From Paenibacillus curdlanolyticus YK9 (lineage in GTDB: Bacteria > Bacillota > Bacilli > Paenibacillales > Paenibacillaceae), in contig NZ_AEDD01000002.1 of NCBI RefSeq assembly GCF_000179615.1, positions 483,497 to 547,496 on the forward strand: 64,000 bases of DNA, in the 5' to 3' direction. This document shows positions 16,646-25,488 of this stretch, piece by piece (position 1 is the stretch's first letter; each line of letters opens with the position of its first letter). The notes beneath the pieces are model-generated. The model did no database searches, was not told where the DNA came from, and saw nothing but the letters and a program-made list of their open reading frames with translations. The position numbers and the translations under genes are program-made.

Positions 16646-16773
16646 ATGTATGTTCCTCCAATACCCATTAGTCAATCTCCTCTTCTATTTTAATAGCGTT
16701 TTCAACCGAATACTATCTTTATCCGCGACAGCGAGAGCCTCCTTTTCGCCGCAAAATGTCCGTATTTTACATA

Positions 16774-16802
16774 TTGACAAATAATTATTTTTATGGTATA
16801 AT
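16774..16802 (+). promoter_or_regulatory. Consensus sigma-A promoter for the MBL gene
   Basis: TTGACA (16774-16779), 17-bp AT-rich spacer, TATAAT (16797-16802): an exact consensus, about 85 bp before the TTG start at 16891. This predicts strong constitutive transcription, with an 80-nt leader in which I see no structure. Confidence 0.85.
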
Positions 16803-16890
16803 AATATATTTTGAAATTGACCATTTCTGATGTTGGGAGTACGATAGGTACGCTTCATAAAACCAATGCGGCAATGGGAGGCTGAACGTT

Positions 16891-17673
16891 TTGCGAATTG
16901 CGGAGGGAATTTATCAATTAAGCGTAACAGCGATGGCTATGGGACAGCCGAGCACGGTGCATCCTGTGCTCATCTATGATGAAAAGGAAGCCGTGCTTGT
17001 CGATACGGGATATCCCGGACGACTGACTGATTTGATTGAGGGGATCGCTTCGGCCGGAAGCGACGCGCAGCAGCTGCGCGCCGTCATTATCACGCATCAG
17101 GACATTGATCACATCGGAGGCCTGCCTGATTTGCTCGCACATTTAGCTCGGCCTGTTGATGTGTTAGCACATGAATTAGAGAAGCCCTATATCGAGGGCG
17201 AGCGGCGACTCATCAAAATTACGGATGAAGTGTTAGCGAATGTAGATGCGATGATTCCGCCAGAAGTGCCTGAGCAATGGCGCAAAGCTTTCAAAGCGAT
17301 GCTGGAGCACCCGCCCAGCGCGCCGGTTGACCGCTTAATCAAAGGCGGCGACCGCATTCCGCTTTGCGGAGGCATAATCGTCATCGACACGCCAGGGCAT
17401 ACGCCCGGCCATATTAGCCTCTACCACGAGGCAAGCCGTACGTTAATCGCTGGCGATGCGCTAGTTGTCGAAAATGGTGAGCTAAGCGCCTCGGACCCGC
17501 AGCTCGCGTCGGACTACGGACAAGCGATGCTTTCGCTCGAGCAATTGGCTGCATATCCGATTTCGCATGTGGTCTGCCACCATGGCGGCTACTACACGAG
17601 CGACGATGTTAATGGGCGAATCGCAGCGATCTGCGCTGCCTATCAAGCTGCACATGCGAAATCGTCTCAATAG
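16891..17673 (+). CDS. MBL fold metallo-hydrolase
   Basis: 260 aa from TTG at 16891 (GGGAGG nine bases upstream). Metallo-beta-lactamase fold with H69-x-D71-x-D73-H74 (THQDIDHIGG), a variant of HxHxDH with Asp in place of the second His, then TPGHTPGH, AGDALVVENG and the terminal VCHHGG. These residues form a dinuclear zinc or iron site. This large family includes lactonases and thioesterases; substrate unknown. The divergent serine hydrolase gene starts 245 bp away. Confidence 0.88.
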   Translation: MRIAEGIYQLSVTAMAMGQPSTVHPVLIYDEKEAVLVDTGYPGRLTDLIEGIASAGSDAQQLRAVIITHQDIDHIGGLPDLLAHLARPVDVLAHELEKPYIEGERRLIKITDEVLANVDAMIPPEVPEQWRKAFKAMLEHPPSAPVDRLIKGGDRIPLCGGIIVIDTPGHTPGHISLYHEASRTLIAGDALVVENGELSASDPQLASDYGQAMLSLEQLAAYPISHVVCHHGGYYTSDDVNGRIAAICAAYQAAHAKSSQ

Positions 17674-17679
17674 GTGACG

Positions 17680-18456
17680 CTACAGCTCATGCAGCGTCAC
17701 TTCGCTCCTAACGAGAAAACGCGCATTGGGACCGGCTTGGCCGATCCCTTTGGAAATATAATAAGCGCCTTGTTCTGATCGGTGAAGCCCCTTGTAGATT
17801 CCTGCTGCTGCAAGCCTTCCTTTGTTAACTAAACGAAACAGGAACGGCACGTGAAACTGCATTCCGTGAAAGTGGCCTGCAACCAAGTAATGATAAGCAT
17901 ACGGCAGCTCGAGCACCGCGTTCGGATCATGCGTCAAGACGACAACCGGCATGCCGGGCTCGACCTGCCGATAAGCGGCTTTAAATTTGCTTTTTTTGGA
18001 GCCATAATCGTCAATGCCGACAAACCGAAACTTGTTATCTACGAGTACGGATGCATTTTGCAGCACGCGGATACCGGAGTCGCCAAGCAGGGTCACCAGC
18101 CGTTGCAGATGATCGCGATCCAAACGATGATCATGATTGCCGAGCACCGCATAGGTTGGAATTCCTGCACCGCCTATGGCTTCTGCGTAGCGGCGCACCT
18201 TGGGCAGATGTTTTGCTTTTTGCGTAAAATCGCCAGTCACCACGATATAATCCGGCTTCAGCCGATCGATAACCCGCCGCAGCTTCGCAGGCGTTATGCG
18301 CGCTTTCTCGGCATGAATATCGCTGATCTGGAGCATGCGAATGCCGCCGAGCTTAGTAGAATGATGAACATATTCGATCTTCAGCCATTGTGTAGGCAAG
18401 ATGAAAGCGATATAGAAGACGAAAAGCACAATGAGAAGAATTAGTGCGTAGAGCAA
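17680..18456 (-). CDS. Membrane-anchored metallophosphoesterase, YkuE/YaeI-like
   Basis: 258 aa from TTG at 18456 (GAAGAGGGG upstream). One N-terminal membrane helix (residues 2-20) anchors it. The calcineurin-like motifs are complete: SDIHAEK (DxH), VVTGDFTQ (GDxx), LGNHDH (GNHD), LTHDPN and GHFHGMQ (GHxH). Relatives such as B. subtilis YkuE and E. coli YaeI act on the outer face of the membrane or on lipid-linked phosphates. Convergent with the MBL gene, 6 bp away. Confidence 0.88.
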   Translation of the reverse strand: MLYALILLIVLFVFYIAFILPTQWLKIEYVHHSTKLGGIRMLQISDIHAEKARITPAKLRRVIDRLKPDYIVVTGDFTQKAKHLPKVRRYAEAIGGAGIPTYAVLGNHDHRLDRDHLQRLVTLLGDSGIRVLQNASVLVDNKFRFVGIDDYGSKKSKFKAAYRQVEPGMPVVVLTHDPNAVLELPYAYHYLVAGHFHGMQFHVPFLFRLVNKGRLAAAGIYKGLHRSEQGAYYISKGIGQAGPNARFLVRSEVTLHEL

Positions 18457-18541
18457 GCGTCATCCCCTCTTCCCGTAACGAATGATAGCGTTAGAGACTC
18501 CATCATAATAAATAAACGGGCATGTTACAAATCGAAGCGGC

Positions 18542-19219
18542 CTACTCTCGCATTTCCTCGCGCAGCGGTTTGATATGATTGGGGACGCCGTTCGGCTCTG
18601 TGCGCAGCATTGAGACTTCGAATGATCCCCGATAGTTGAAAATCGTCCCGATCACCGGGTTGCGAACCTCGACTGCGATTCGAAATTTTTGAAGCTCCTC
18701 ATCGAACCATTCGTTTACGTTAGCCGTTGCCGTGAACAGCTTCGGAAATCGAAAGCCAAGCATGCCTTCATAAAATCGCTGCTCGCCGGACGTGAACTGA
18801 ATGCCGCCATTCGACGCAGCGTGAACGCGAAGATCAACCGCCAGATGCTGTTTGTTTCCCAAATAATCAACGATGCCTCTGCGCTGCTCGCTATAGATCA
18901 TCGTAGCATCAAAATGTCTCGTCAAAGGACCGAAGTCGAATCGCCTTATCCAGCTAACCGTCTCTCTTCCGAACTGATCGATGTACGCATAATTTTCGAT
19001 CGTGAACGGAACATCAGAGCCGCCTTGCGGAAACATAATATGCCGGCTCGCGCCGACACAGAGCAGCGGCGTAACCCATCGGTTGTACCAAATCCATTCC
19101 ATCGTACCTGTGCCGACCGAGGCAATATGATCAGCGCTAGCAAACCCGAACCGTTCTTGTATGCGAGGATGAAGTCGCTCAAAGTTCTTGCCTAATGCCT
19201 GCTCATAAATCGATACCAT
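18542..19219 (-). CDS. DUF4166 domain protein
   Basis: 225 aa, soluble, no signal peptide. I recognise the DUF4166 pattern: N-terminal YEQALGKNFERLHPRIQERFG, internal GTGTMEWIWYNRW, PFTIENYAYIDQFGRETVSWIRRFDF and a C-terminal lipocalin-like beta pattern (FNYRGSFEVSM). Function unknown. Last gene of a tight three-gene operon with a DCC thiol oxidoreductase and an SRPBCC-DoxX-like protein; this trio recurs in Bacillales, which suggests a shared task at the membrane. Confidence 0.85.
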   Translation of the reverse strand: MVSIYEQALGKNFERLHPRIQERFGFASADHIASVGTGTMEWIWYNRWVTPLLCVGASRHIMFPQGGSDVPFTIENYAYIDQFGRETVSWIRRFDFGPLTRHFDATMIYSEQRRGIVDYLGNKQHLAVDLRVHAASNGGIQFTSGEQRFYEGMLGFRFPKLFTATANVNEWFDEELQKFRIAVEVRNPVIGTIFNYRGSFEVSMLRTEPNGVPNHIKPLREEMRE

Positions 19220-19228
19220 CCAATCCCC

Positions 19229-20167
19229 TCACCTTCTCTTCCCTTTCCCTCGCGTCTTGCGTTCGCGAATGCAATTCCGCGCCCGAGGCAGCCGATCAAT
19301 CGTCAATCCGCAAGACAAGCATAAACCGATCATCGCCAACGTCAGTACGAGCGGATTAAAAGGCGCTTGCAGCAAGTCAGGCTTCGTCACGAGTGCCGCA
19401 GCAGCCAAGGACGAGAGCAAGCCTATCTGTATCCAGTAGCAGCTTGCGCGCCGATGGCCTGTCACAATCCAAATGCCGATGATCATCTCGCATAAGCCGA
19501 TCATTCGAAGCATGAGAATCTCAGCGCCTTGGAACAGATTCGTTGCTTGTAACAAGGCCAGCTCTCCCCCTTCGGGGAATAGCCATTTTGGAACGAGTCC
19601 TTCATATAGCCACAGGACGACAAGCATGAGCAAAGATCCATAATGAATGGCTGCGCGTTGTAGGCTGTCGATTGGTTTAGATGAATGTTCTAGCCAGATT
19701 CGCAGTAGATCGAAGCTCCAAGCTGTTGCGTAACCGATCAATGGCCGGAATACGAGACGGTCAAACCATCGGCCCGCTGCCCCGAATCGGGTCTTATAAT
19801 CGTATTGCGTAGCAAAAACGATGCCATTTTGCGTAAGCGTGTACTTCCAATACCCGCTTCCTTCCCGGATTAACGACAGGGGCTGTTCCGAGCCAAAACG
19901 AAGCGTTGACACCCGCTCGCCTGTGTGGTTATTCGTATGAGCAACGGTTTCGCCCGTCCCTTCGATCGCGAGCCCGAAGCCAAGCCGCGTACGATAATGA
20001 AACGATTGCGGAGAATCCGGGGCCTTCCGAGGCAAATACCGGATCTCGCTAAAACGCAAATCCCATTGCTCATGAAGCTCCGGCTGCTGCGTATGTTTCC
20101 ACAGCTCGTCCATGTTCGTCTTTATGAACGTTTCGATATAAATGGGCTTGGCGCGTTTTGTCCGCAT
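19229..20167 (-). CDS. SRPBCC plus DoxX-like membrane protein
   Basis: 312 aa in two parts. Residues 1-150 are an SRPBCC-type ligand-binding domain (IYIETFIKTNMDELWKHTQQ, then WKYTLTQNGIVFATQYDYK). Residues 165-295 hold four hydrophobic helices of the DoxX-like type (YGSLLMLVVLWLYEGLVPKWLFP, MIGLCEMIIGIWIV and two more). A basic tail (RERKTRGKGKRR) closes it. Second gene of the DCC operon. Ligand unknown; the arrangement suggests sensing or handling of a lipid or quinone at the membrane. Confidence 0.85.
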   Translation of the reverse strand: MRTKRAKPIYIETFIKTNMDELWKHTQQPELHEQWDLRFSEIRYLPRKAPDSPQSFHYRTRLGFGLAIEGTGETVAHTNNHTGERVSTLRFGSEQPLSLIREGSGYWKYTLTQNGIVFATQYDYKTRFGAAGRWFDRLVFRPLIGYATAWSFDLLRIWLEHSSKPIDSLQRAAIHYGSLLMLVVLWLYEGLVPKWLFPEGGELALLQATNLFQGAEILMLRMIGLCEMIIGIWIVTGHRRASCYWIQIGLLSSLAAAALVTKPDLLQAPFNPLVLTLAMIGLCLSCGLTIDRLPRARNCIRERKTRGKGKRR

Positions 20168-20190
20168 TGTAGCCGCCCCCTTGTCTTGGA

Positions 20191-20649
20191 TTACGATTGA
20201 GGCTCAAGCTTATGCAGTGACTCGATATCGTCCACAAACCTGCTTTGACCAGCAATGCTTGGCAGCAGGCAAGCATCTGCGCGCCCGAACAGCCGATAAC
20301 GCCATTTGGCGATGCGCCTGTACACAAAATCACGAATTGGCGCAGGAATGATGATCAAACCGAATAATAACGGCCACCCGCCATCTAATCCTCGCAAAAC
20401 ACGCAATGCCGCCGAGGAACGCAAGTACACGCGCCCCTGTTCAAGCAGCACCATCGAATCGAAAGCATGCGGATCAAGCCCTGCTCGTATTAGCAAATGC
20501 TGGCCCGCCTCTGATTGAAGCGAAGCAAACCGAAACTTGGCCTGCTTATCGCGTTGAACGGTAAATCGCGTCATCCCGTGGCACAGCGCACATTCGCCAT
20601 CCACCAACAAGATGCTTAAATGGTCTGGTATTCGAGCATGAATGGCCAT
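20191..20649 (-). CDS. DCC family thiol-disulfide oxidoreductase (DUF393)
   Basis: 152 aa. The family's DxxCxxC motif is D17-G-E-C20-A-L-C23 in a thioredoxin-like N-terminus (SILLVDGECALCHG). The C-terminal half has an amphipathic or membrane-touching helix (WPLLFGLIIIPAPIRDFVYRRIAKWRYRLFG). The family is predicted to exchange disulfides; no substrate is established. First gene of the operon with the DoxX-like and DUF4166 proteins. Confidence 0.9.
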   Translation of the reverse strand: MAIHARIPDHLSILLVDGECALCHGMTRFTVQRDKQAKFRFASLQSEAGQHLLIRAGLDPHAFDSMVLLEQGRVYLRSSAALRVLRGLDGGWPLLFGLIIIPAPIRDFVYRRIAKWRYRLFGRADACLLPSIAGQSRFVDDIESLHKLEPQS

Positions 20650-20770
20650 CTGGGGCTCGCCTCGCTTTCTCGATAATGAAAGTGTATCGCAAGCATGGAT
20701 TCGCTTGCAGGTGGGACTTTTGTAGAACTACTCGGAAGAGGGGTACTACGTTTCGTAGAACTTATTCCAC

Positions 20771-20809
20771 AACAAAAAGAGCCATCGGGCAAATGTTTCC
20801 CTACGACTC
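20771..20809 (-). terminator. Terminator of the two-component operon
   Basis: GAGTCGTAGGG (20809-20799) pairs with CCCGATGGCTC (20789-20779) using two G-U pairs and one mismatch; TTTTTGTT follows on the minus strand. It is 20 bp after the response regulator stop codon. Confidence 0.65.
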
Positions 20810-20829
20810 TATTCGTCGCAACATGATTG

Positions 20830-21474
20830 TCACGGCTTCCCAATCCCATTGCGGCGCACCTTCTCCACCGCTTCGCGTCCGCTTTTCACGCCGAGCTTTT
20901 TAAGGATTTTATTGATTTGGTTTTTGAGCGTGCTTTCTGCTTTGACCAGCTGCTTCTCCATCTCCGCATGCGTCTGGCCCTGCTCGATCCGCTCGAAAAT
21001 TTCTCGCTCCGCCGGTGTCAGGCTGCTCAGCTGCTCTTCGCGCTTCAGCCGTTTGAGCTCCTTATGCAGCGCATCCATCGCTTCCGGATGATGATGGACG
21101 CTGCGGATCGTCTGCGCCAGCTCGCGAAATCTCGCCTTGTCCAAATATTCGTATGCCCCCGCTGTAAACGCATCCGTCATCCGTCGTTCATCCCGTTCAG
21201 AGGTTAGCATAATAAACCTCGCAGGCTTCAGCTCGTTAAGCTCGAGCGCCGTTTGTACTCCGTTAAGCCCTTCTTCGGACAAATGAAAATCGATCAGGGC
21301 AATGTCATAGGACAAGCTCGCCGCTAATCGAACGGCTTCTTCCCCGCTCAATGCAGCACCGACCACGAGCATATCCGGCTGCAAATGAAGAAACGTCGTG
21401 ATCGAACGCACCCAGTCCGGGTCGTCCTCGACAATTAAGATTTTAATCGGATTCGTGGTTTCGACTACTCCCAT
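20830..21474 (-). CDS. Response regulator, receiver plus HTH domain
   Basis: 214 aa. N-terminal receiver domain with acidic pair ED (16-18), phosphoacceptor D62 (IALIDFHLSEEG), T/S switch in IMLTSER and lysine in YLDKAR. The C-terminal part (about 150-205: SLTPAEREIFERIEQGQTHA..., STLKNQINKILKKLGVKSG) is a NarL/LuxR-like helix-turn-helix. It should be phosphorylated by the kinase encoded 26 bp upstream and bind DNA. Targets unknown. Confidence 0.92.
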   Translation of the reverse strand: MGVVETTNPIKILIVEDDPDWVRSITTFLHLQPDMLVVGAALSGEEAVRLAASLSYDIALIDFHLSEEGLNGVQTALELNELKPARFIMLTSERDERRMTDAFTAGAYEYLDKARFRELAQTIRSVHHHPEAMDALHKELKRLKREEQLSSLTPAEREIFERIEQGQTHAEMEKQLVKAESTLKNQINKILKKLGVKSGREAVEKVRRNGIGKP

Positions 21475-21500
21475 CTTGTTGCTCCCCCATTCGATTCTAT

Positions 21501-22826
21501 CTACACCTGCACAAGCGATGTGCGCGGAAATTGTAGCGTAATGATCGTTCCTTCACCAATACGGCTGTACAGCTCGACCGATCCGCCGCTTCGCTGCATG
21601 AACATATAGACGTAAGATAATCCAAGTCCGTAATTGCTAGTGCGTTTCTTGGTGCTGTAAAATGGCTCAAAAACATGCCGCTGCTCGTCCAGCGGAATGC
21701 CTTTGCCCGTATCGCGAACCGATAATCGCACATATCGGCGCTTCGCTTCGACCGTAATCGTCAATTGTCCGCCAGCAGGCATTGCTTCCATCGCATTTGC
21801 CAGTATATTGCTTATCGCTTCGCGCAGATGGACCGGGTCGCACACGACGACCGGGCGAGTCGCATACCGCACATGAAGCTGAATACCAAGCGCTTCGCAC
21901 TGCATGCGATGTCCGGCAAGCAGTGCATCCAGCAGCGTGTCCCATCGGCACGGCTGCTGGACGAGCGTGATGACGCGCATACGCTCATGCAATCGTTCCG
22001 TCATCGCGATCATTTGCTCCGCTGCCCGCTCGATGATTGCCAATTGTTCCACGGCTTCCTTACTGTCTGCATCCATGAGCGACTTCAAATTTTCGGTGCC
22101 CATTGCGATTTTGCCGATTTCGTTCTTTACCGTATGCTGCAGCAGCGCAGCACCTGAGCCAACCGCCTGCATCGTCGATGCCATGGAATCCCGCTCAAAA
22201 CGCAGCTTCACGCCTATTACCCCATAGAAAAACACCCCAGGGAGCGCAACGACGAGTGAATAAGCGAAAAATACGGCTACATATTGAAAGTAATCGAATT
22301 GCGGATATAACGCACGGCCCAGCACAATAAACAGCGTCACAGCAAGAACTGTAGGCACCATCACCAGTACGGTAATAAACATCGTTCGCCTGCGCGCCGG
22401 CTCTCGTTCTCGCCTATAGGCCAGGAGCAGCAGCCAGCATGCCCCCAAATAATAGGGCGAAGTCCAGGTCAGCATTACCCAGTAGTTAAGCCGAAGCTCC
22501 GGCGAAAACGGCGTAATGATGGCCATTACACCCACTGGCGCCAACAAAGCCAGCTGCGTGATTGCTTGGCGAAACGCACGCATCCGTTCAAGCTGTCCCG
22601 TAAATACAAGGCAAAACACGAGCAGCGCATACGGGGTTACCGTTTGGTTAAGAAAATCGGCCCAGTCGGCAAGCCTTCCGTTAACAGACTGCTCCAAGAG
22701 ATCTGTACTGCCTCCAATCGCTGCGAAAAACAGAAAACAAGCTGCCCACCGATTCGATGCGCTTCGCCAGTCATGCAGCAGGGCAATCATAGATCCTGTC
22801 ATTAGGGCAAACATATAATATAACAT
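21501..22826 (-). CDS. Multi-pass membrane sensor histidine kinase
   Basis: 441 aa. Residues 1-205 hold about seven hydrophobic helices with short loops, so ligands are probably sensed within or near the membrane. The kinase part has H231 in LLQHTVKNEIGKI, the N box SNILANAMEAMP, the G1 box DTGKGIP, EPFYSTKK and the G2 box GLGLSY. The H box reads HTVKNE rather than the usual HExRTP. First gene of the two-component operon; no peptide precursor gene is visible beside it. Confidence 0.92.
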   Translation of the reverse strand: MLYYMFALMTGSMIALLHDWRSASNRWAACFLFFAAIGGSTDLLEQSVNGRLADWADFLNQTVTPYALLVFCLVFTGQLERMRAFRQAITQLALLAPVGVMAIITPFSPELRLNYWVMLTWTSPYYLGACWLLLLAYRREREPARRRTMFITVLVMVPTVLAVTLFIVLGRALYPQFDYFQYVAVFFAYSLVVALPGVFFYGVIGVKLRFERDSMASTMQAVGSGAALLQHTVKNEIGKIAMGTENLKSLMDADSKEAVEQLAIIERAAEQMIAMTERLHERMRVITLVQQPCRWDTLLDALLAGHRMQCEALGIQLHVRYATRPVVVCDPVHLREAISNILANAMEAMPAGGQLTITVEAKRRYVRLSVRDTGKGIPLDEQRHVFEPFYSTKKRTSNYGLGLSYVYMFMQRSGGSVELYSRIGEGTIITLQFPRTSLVQV

Positions 22827-22981
22827 CGGGTTCCATCCTATTCTACGAGTCGTAGCAAATTAACCTTATGCGTCTAGCATATTTCGACCTGCATGCCTAT
22901 GCAACTGATTTTTTGGACGAAACCATGCTGCCTATGCTATAATGACTCGCAATTCTAAAACCGATTGGCGGAGGATTATGG

Positions 22982-23485
22982 ATGCTAACGTTCGAACAGA
23001 AGCTTGAGATTATACAATCGTTTCCCCAGCTAGAACGCAAGGACGTCTCACTCGGACGCATTAATTTTCAATATGAGGAAAGTGCCGTCGAACGCAAGAA
23101 TGTCGTTTATCACCTGCATCCTAATGGCAATGGTTATGTCTACGCCGGTCTGCTTGCGGATGTAGCGAAGGATGCCAAGGGGCTCGTAAACATTCGAGAC
23201 TTAGATGAGCAGACGCTGCGCAACCTGTTGGAGCGTTCAATTGAATCGATGACAGGCTCGGGCGAGCCCGCAGAGGAAGAATCCAACAATCAACCGGGAC
23301 AATCTGCCCCCCAAGCAGAGGATCAGGTTTGGAAAGACAAGCAAGGCAATGTGCTGCTGCTCCGGTATGAGGATGACGCTGATCTTTGGTACATTTGGGC
23401 GCTCGATGCGCTGGATTGCGCATTCGAGACGTTGGAGGAATCGGTGGAATATTTGACCGAAGAAGGCTTCAAGCGCGCGAAGTAA
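22982..23485 (+). CDS. Hypothetical protein, two-part acidic
   Basis: 167 aa from ATG at 22982, seven bases after GGAGG. I do not recognise the family by name. Residues 1-90 form one unit (FEQKLEIIQSFPQLERKDVSLGRINFQYEES...NVVYHLHPNGNGYVYAG), residues 91-115 a polar linker (EPAEEESNNQPGQSAPQ) and residues 116-167 an acidic tail domain (LLLRYEDDADLWYIWALDALDCAFETLEE). No signal or membrane segment. Divergent from the histidine kinase, function unknown. Confidence 0.65.
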   Translation: MLTFEQKLEIIQSFPQLERKDVSLGRINFQYEESAVERKNVVYHLHPNGNGYVYAGLLADVAKDAKGLVNIRDLDEQTLRNLLERSIESMTGSGEPAEEESNNQPGQSAPQAEDQVWKDKQGNVLLLRYEDDADLWYIWALDALDCAFETLEESVEYLTEEGFKRAK

Positions 23486-23504
23486 TTCCAGGCACGATGA
23501 TAAA

Positions 23505-23546
23505 GAAGGGTTGAGCAGGCGCAGAAGCGCCGCTCAACCCCTTTTG
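23505..23546. terminator. Bidirectional terminator
   Basis: GGGTTGAGC (23508-23516) with inner GGCGC pairs with GCGCC and GCTCAACCC (23532-23540). Short T/A runs on each side. It separates the convergent hypothetical gene and lactonase. Confidence 0.8.
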
Positions 23547-23561
23547 TCGTTTATGCGTGGA

Positions 23562-24650
23562 TTAGAATGCAACCGGTTGAACGAATACCGGCTTGGACAC
23601 CGTTGCGCTGTTGCCCGTAAACGTGATGCGTCCGTTATCGCGGTTGATGCGGAAAATAACCAAATTGTTCGTGTCGCGATTCGCCGCGATAAGATGCGAG
23701 CCGTTCGGCGTCAAAGCGAAATGGCGCGGGTGGCCGCCTTCGACCGATACAATCTCAACAACGGATAATTTGCCTGTCGCTTCATCGACGGCATAAACCA
23801 CCACGCTATCATGGCCGCGATTCGATCCATATACGAAACGTCCATCAGGAGAAACCGTAATTTCCGCTGTCGTATTCTCGCCGTCGAAGCCTTCTGGAGG
23901 CAGCGTCGAAATCGTCTGGATCGGCGTCAGGTCGCCGGATGCCTGCTCGTATGCAAGAACCGTTACTGTCGAATCCACCTCGTTGATAACGTACGCGCAA
24001 GGCGCCGTTGGATGGAAAGCCAAATGGCGCGGTCCAGCGCCTGGGTGCAACTGGATCTCGCTTTGCAGCGCCAATTGGTTAGCCGCACGGTCGATCGTAT
24101 ATTTCTTAATCCGGTCCAGACCCAAATCCTGTACGTACACGAAACGTCCGTCTGGGCTGAACATCGACGAATGCGGATGAGGACGGTCTTGGCGCTCAGG
24201 ATGCTGACCGCGTCCCTCATGCTGCTGCGTATCCAGTTGGCTGCCGATTTGGCCATCCGATGTCAGCGCCGTCAGTCCGACCGTACCGCCATGATAACTC
24301 GTAACGATCAAGTAGTCGCTGCCCGGATCGCGTTGGATGTGGCAGGTAGGACCGTTAACGGTTAGACCACGATTCAGAAACTGAAGCGTGCCTTCTTCCG
24401 GATGAATGGAAAATGCTGCTGCCTCGCCTGTTTTGGCGCCTTCTGCCGACTTCCCTTCCGTTATCGCATAGAGCCGTTTGTTCGCTGCATCGATATTCAG
24501 GAATGTCGGATTTTGCAAACCGCCATATGCATTGATCAGCGTCAGCTGCTCCTGCTGCTCGTCGAATTGATACACATAGACGCCGCTTGCGGATGATTCG
24601 GCATAGGAGCCGGCGAATACGAGAAGCTTGCGATCATTGGATTGTGTCAT
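23562..24650 (-). CDS. Lactonase family protein, 6-phosphogluconolactonase-like
   Basis: 362 aa, a seven-bladed beta-propeller of the YbhE/Pgl type. Repeated blade signatures are visible: NPTFLNIDAANKRLYAITE, HPHSSMFSPDGRFVYVQDLG, GPRHLAFHPTAPCAYVINE, ITVSPDGRFVYGSNRG and HPRHFALTPNGSHLIAANRD. Known members hydrolyse 6-phosphogluconolactone in the pentose phosphate pathway. No signal peptide, so cytoplasmic. ATG at 24650 follows AGGAGG. Monocistronic between a terminator and its promoter (24702-24731). Confidence 0.9.
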   Translation of the reverse strand: MTQSNDRKLLVFAGSYAESSASGVYVYQFDEQQEQLTLINAYGGLQNPTFLNIDAANKRLYAITEGKSAEGAKTGEAAAFSIHPEEGTLQFLNRGLTVNGPTCHIQRDPGSDYLIVTSYHGGTVGLTALTSDGQIGSQLDTQQHEGRGQHPERQDRPHPHSSMFSPDGRFVYVQDLGLDRIKKYTIDRAANQLALQSEIQLHPGAGPRHLAFHPTAPCAYVINEVDSTVTVLAYEQASGDLTPIQTISTLPPEGFDGENTTAEITVSPDGRFVYGSNRGHDSVVVYAVDEATGKLSVVEIVSVEGGHPRHFALTPNGSHLIAANRDTNNLVIFRINRDNGRITFTGNSATVSKPVFVQPVAF

Positions 24651-24701
24651 GATTAGATAGATCCTCCTAAACGGTACTGGAATATAACAATGTCATTACT
24701 G

Positions 24702-24731
24702 ATTATATAAGGTCTTTCCCTCCAAAAACAA
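24702..24731 (-). promoter_or_regulatory. Promoter of the lactonase gene
   Basis: Minus strand TTGTTT (24731-24726), 18-bp spacer, TATAAT (24707-24702), about 50 bp before the ATG. Perfect -10, weaker -35. Confidence 0.5.
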
Positions 24732-24832
24732 ACCTATAATTGAATTTAATCCGCAGAAACCTTCTCAGTTACAGAGCGCCGTGATATGATAATTGCCGAC
24801 TAAACGCAATGAATCGCAGTTGGAGGCCTCGC

Positions 24833-25447
24833 ATGACCGAAACGAATCATCCCAAGCCGCAGCTTATTCTTGATGTTGGCGGCGTATTATTATCAAACCT
24901 GACGCCAGGATTCTGGACGGAGCTAGCAGAGACCACTCTGGTCCCCTACGAAACGTTTCGGACAAGCTATAAGCAAGAAATCCGCGACGACCTATGGTCA
25001 GGCGCAGCTACTGAGACGCAATTTTGGCAGTGGGCAGCCCAGCATGCGCCAGCGTTAACAGCCGCTGATGGCCGTCAAATGCTGCTGAAGCATCTTGTGC
25101 CCTTGCCTGCGATTGAACAGCTGCAAGCATGGAGCCGCATTGCCGATATTCATATCCTCAGCAACCATCGCGAGGAATGGCTGGCTCCAAAGCTGGCCGA
25201 AGTCACGCAATGGCTCACAAGCTTAACCGTTTCCAGCGCTGCGGGCAGCTTTAAGCCGAATCTGCCGATCTATGAAATTGCCGCATCCCAAGCCGCCGCA
25301 CGCGGCCCTATTCTGTTCGTAGACGACTCGCGGGCAAACCTTGCCCAAGCGGCGACGCTTGGATGGGATACGCTATGGGCAGATCCGGAAGGCGCTTGGA
25401 TAAATGAGATCATCCCTCTCCTTACCGACATGCTTAGCTCCGAATAA
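24833..25447 (+). CDS. HAD superfamily hydrolase
   Basis: 204 aa from ATG at 24833, behind GGAGG. Nucleophile motif I is ILDVGGVL, with Gly in the place of the second Asp, as in the YihX-like and related branch; motif II serine is in ILSNHREEW, motif III lysine in AGSFKPNLPIYE and motif IV is FVDDSRANL. The cap is a short helical insert (residues 20-95). Probably a small-molecule phosphatase. The downstream lipoprotein gene is 41 bp away on the same strand. Confidence 0.85.
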   Translation: MTETNHPKPQLILDVGGVLLSNLTPGFWTELAETTLVPYETFRTSYKQEIRDDLWSGAATETQFWQWAAQHAPALTAADGRQMLLKHLVPLPAIEQLQAWSRIADIHILSNHREEWLAPKLAEVTQWLTSLTVSSAAGSFKPNLPIYEIAASQAAARGPILFVDDSRANLAQAATLGWDTLWADPEGAWINEIIPLLTDMLSSE

Positions 25448-25488
25448 GCGTGCACCATTCTCGATTGTGAAGGAAGTGATCTTACGAT

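Noticed and set aside
16640..16690. Eleven-codon leader peptide before the serine hydrolase
   Set aside because: It has a GAGGAG site and overlaps the start, but its reading uses the main gene's own ribosome site as codons and nothing else supports translation; mentioned only in the gene entry.
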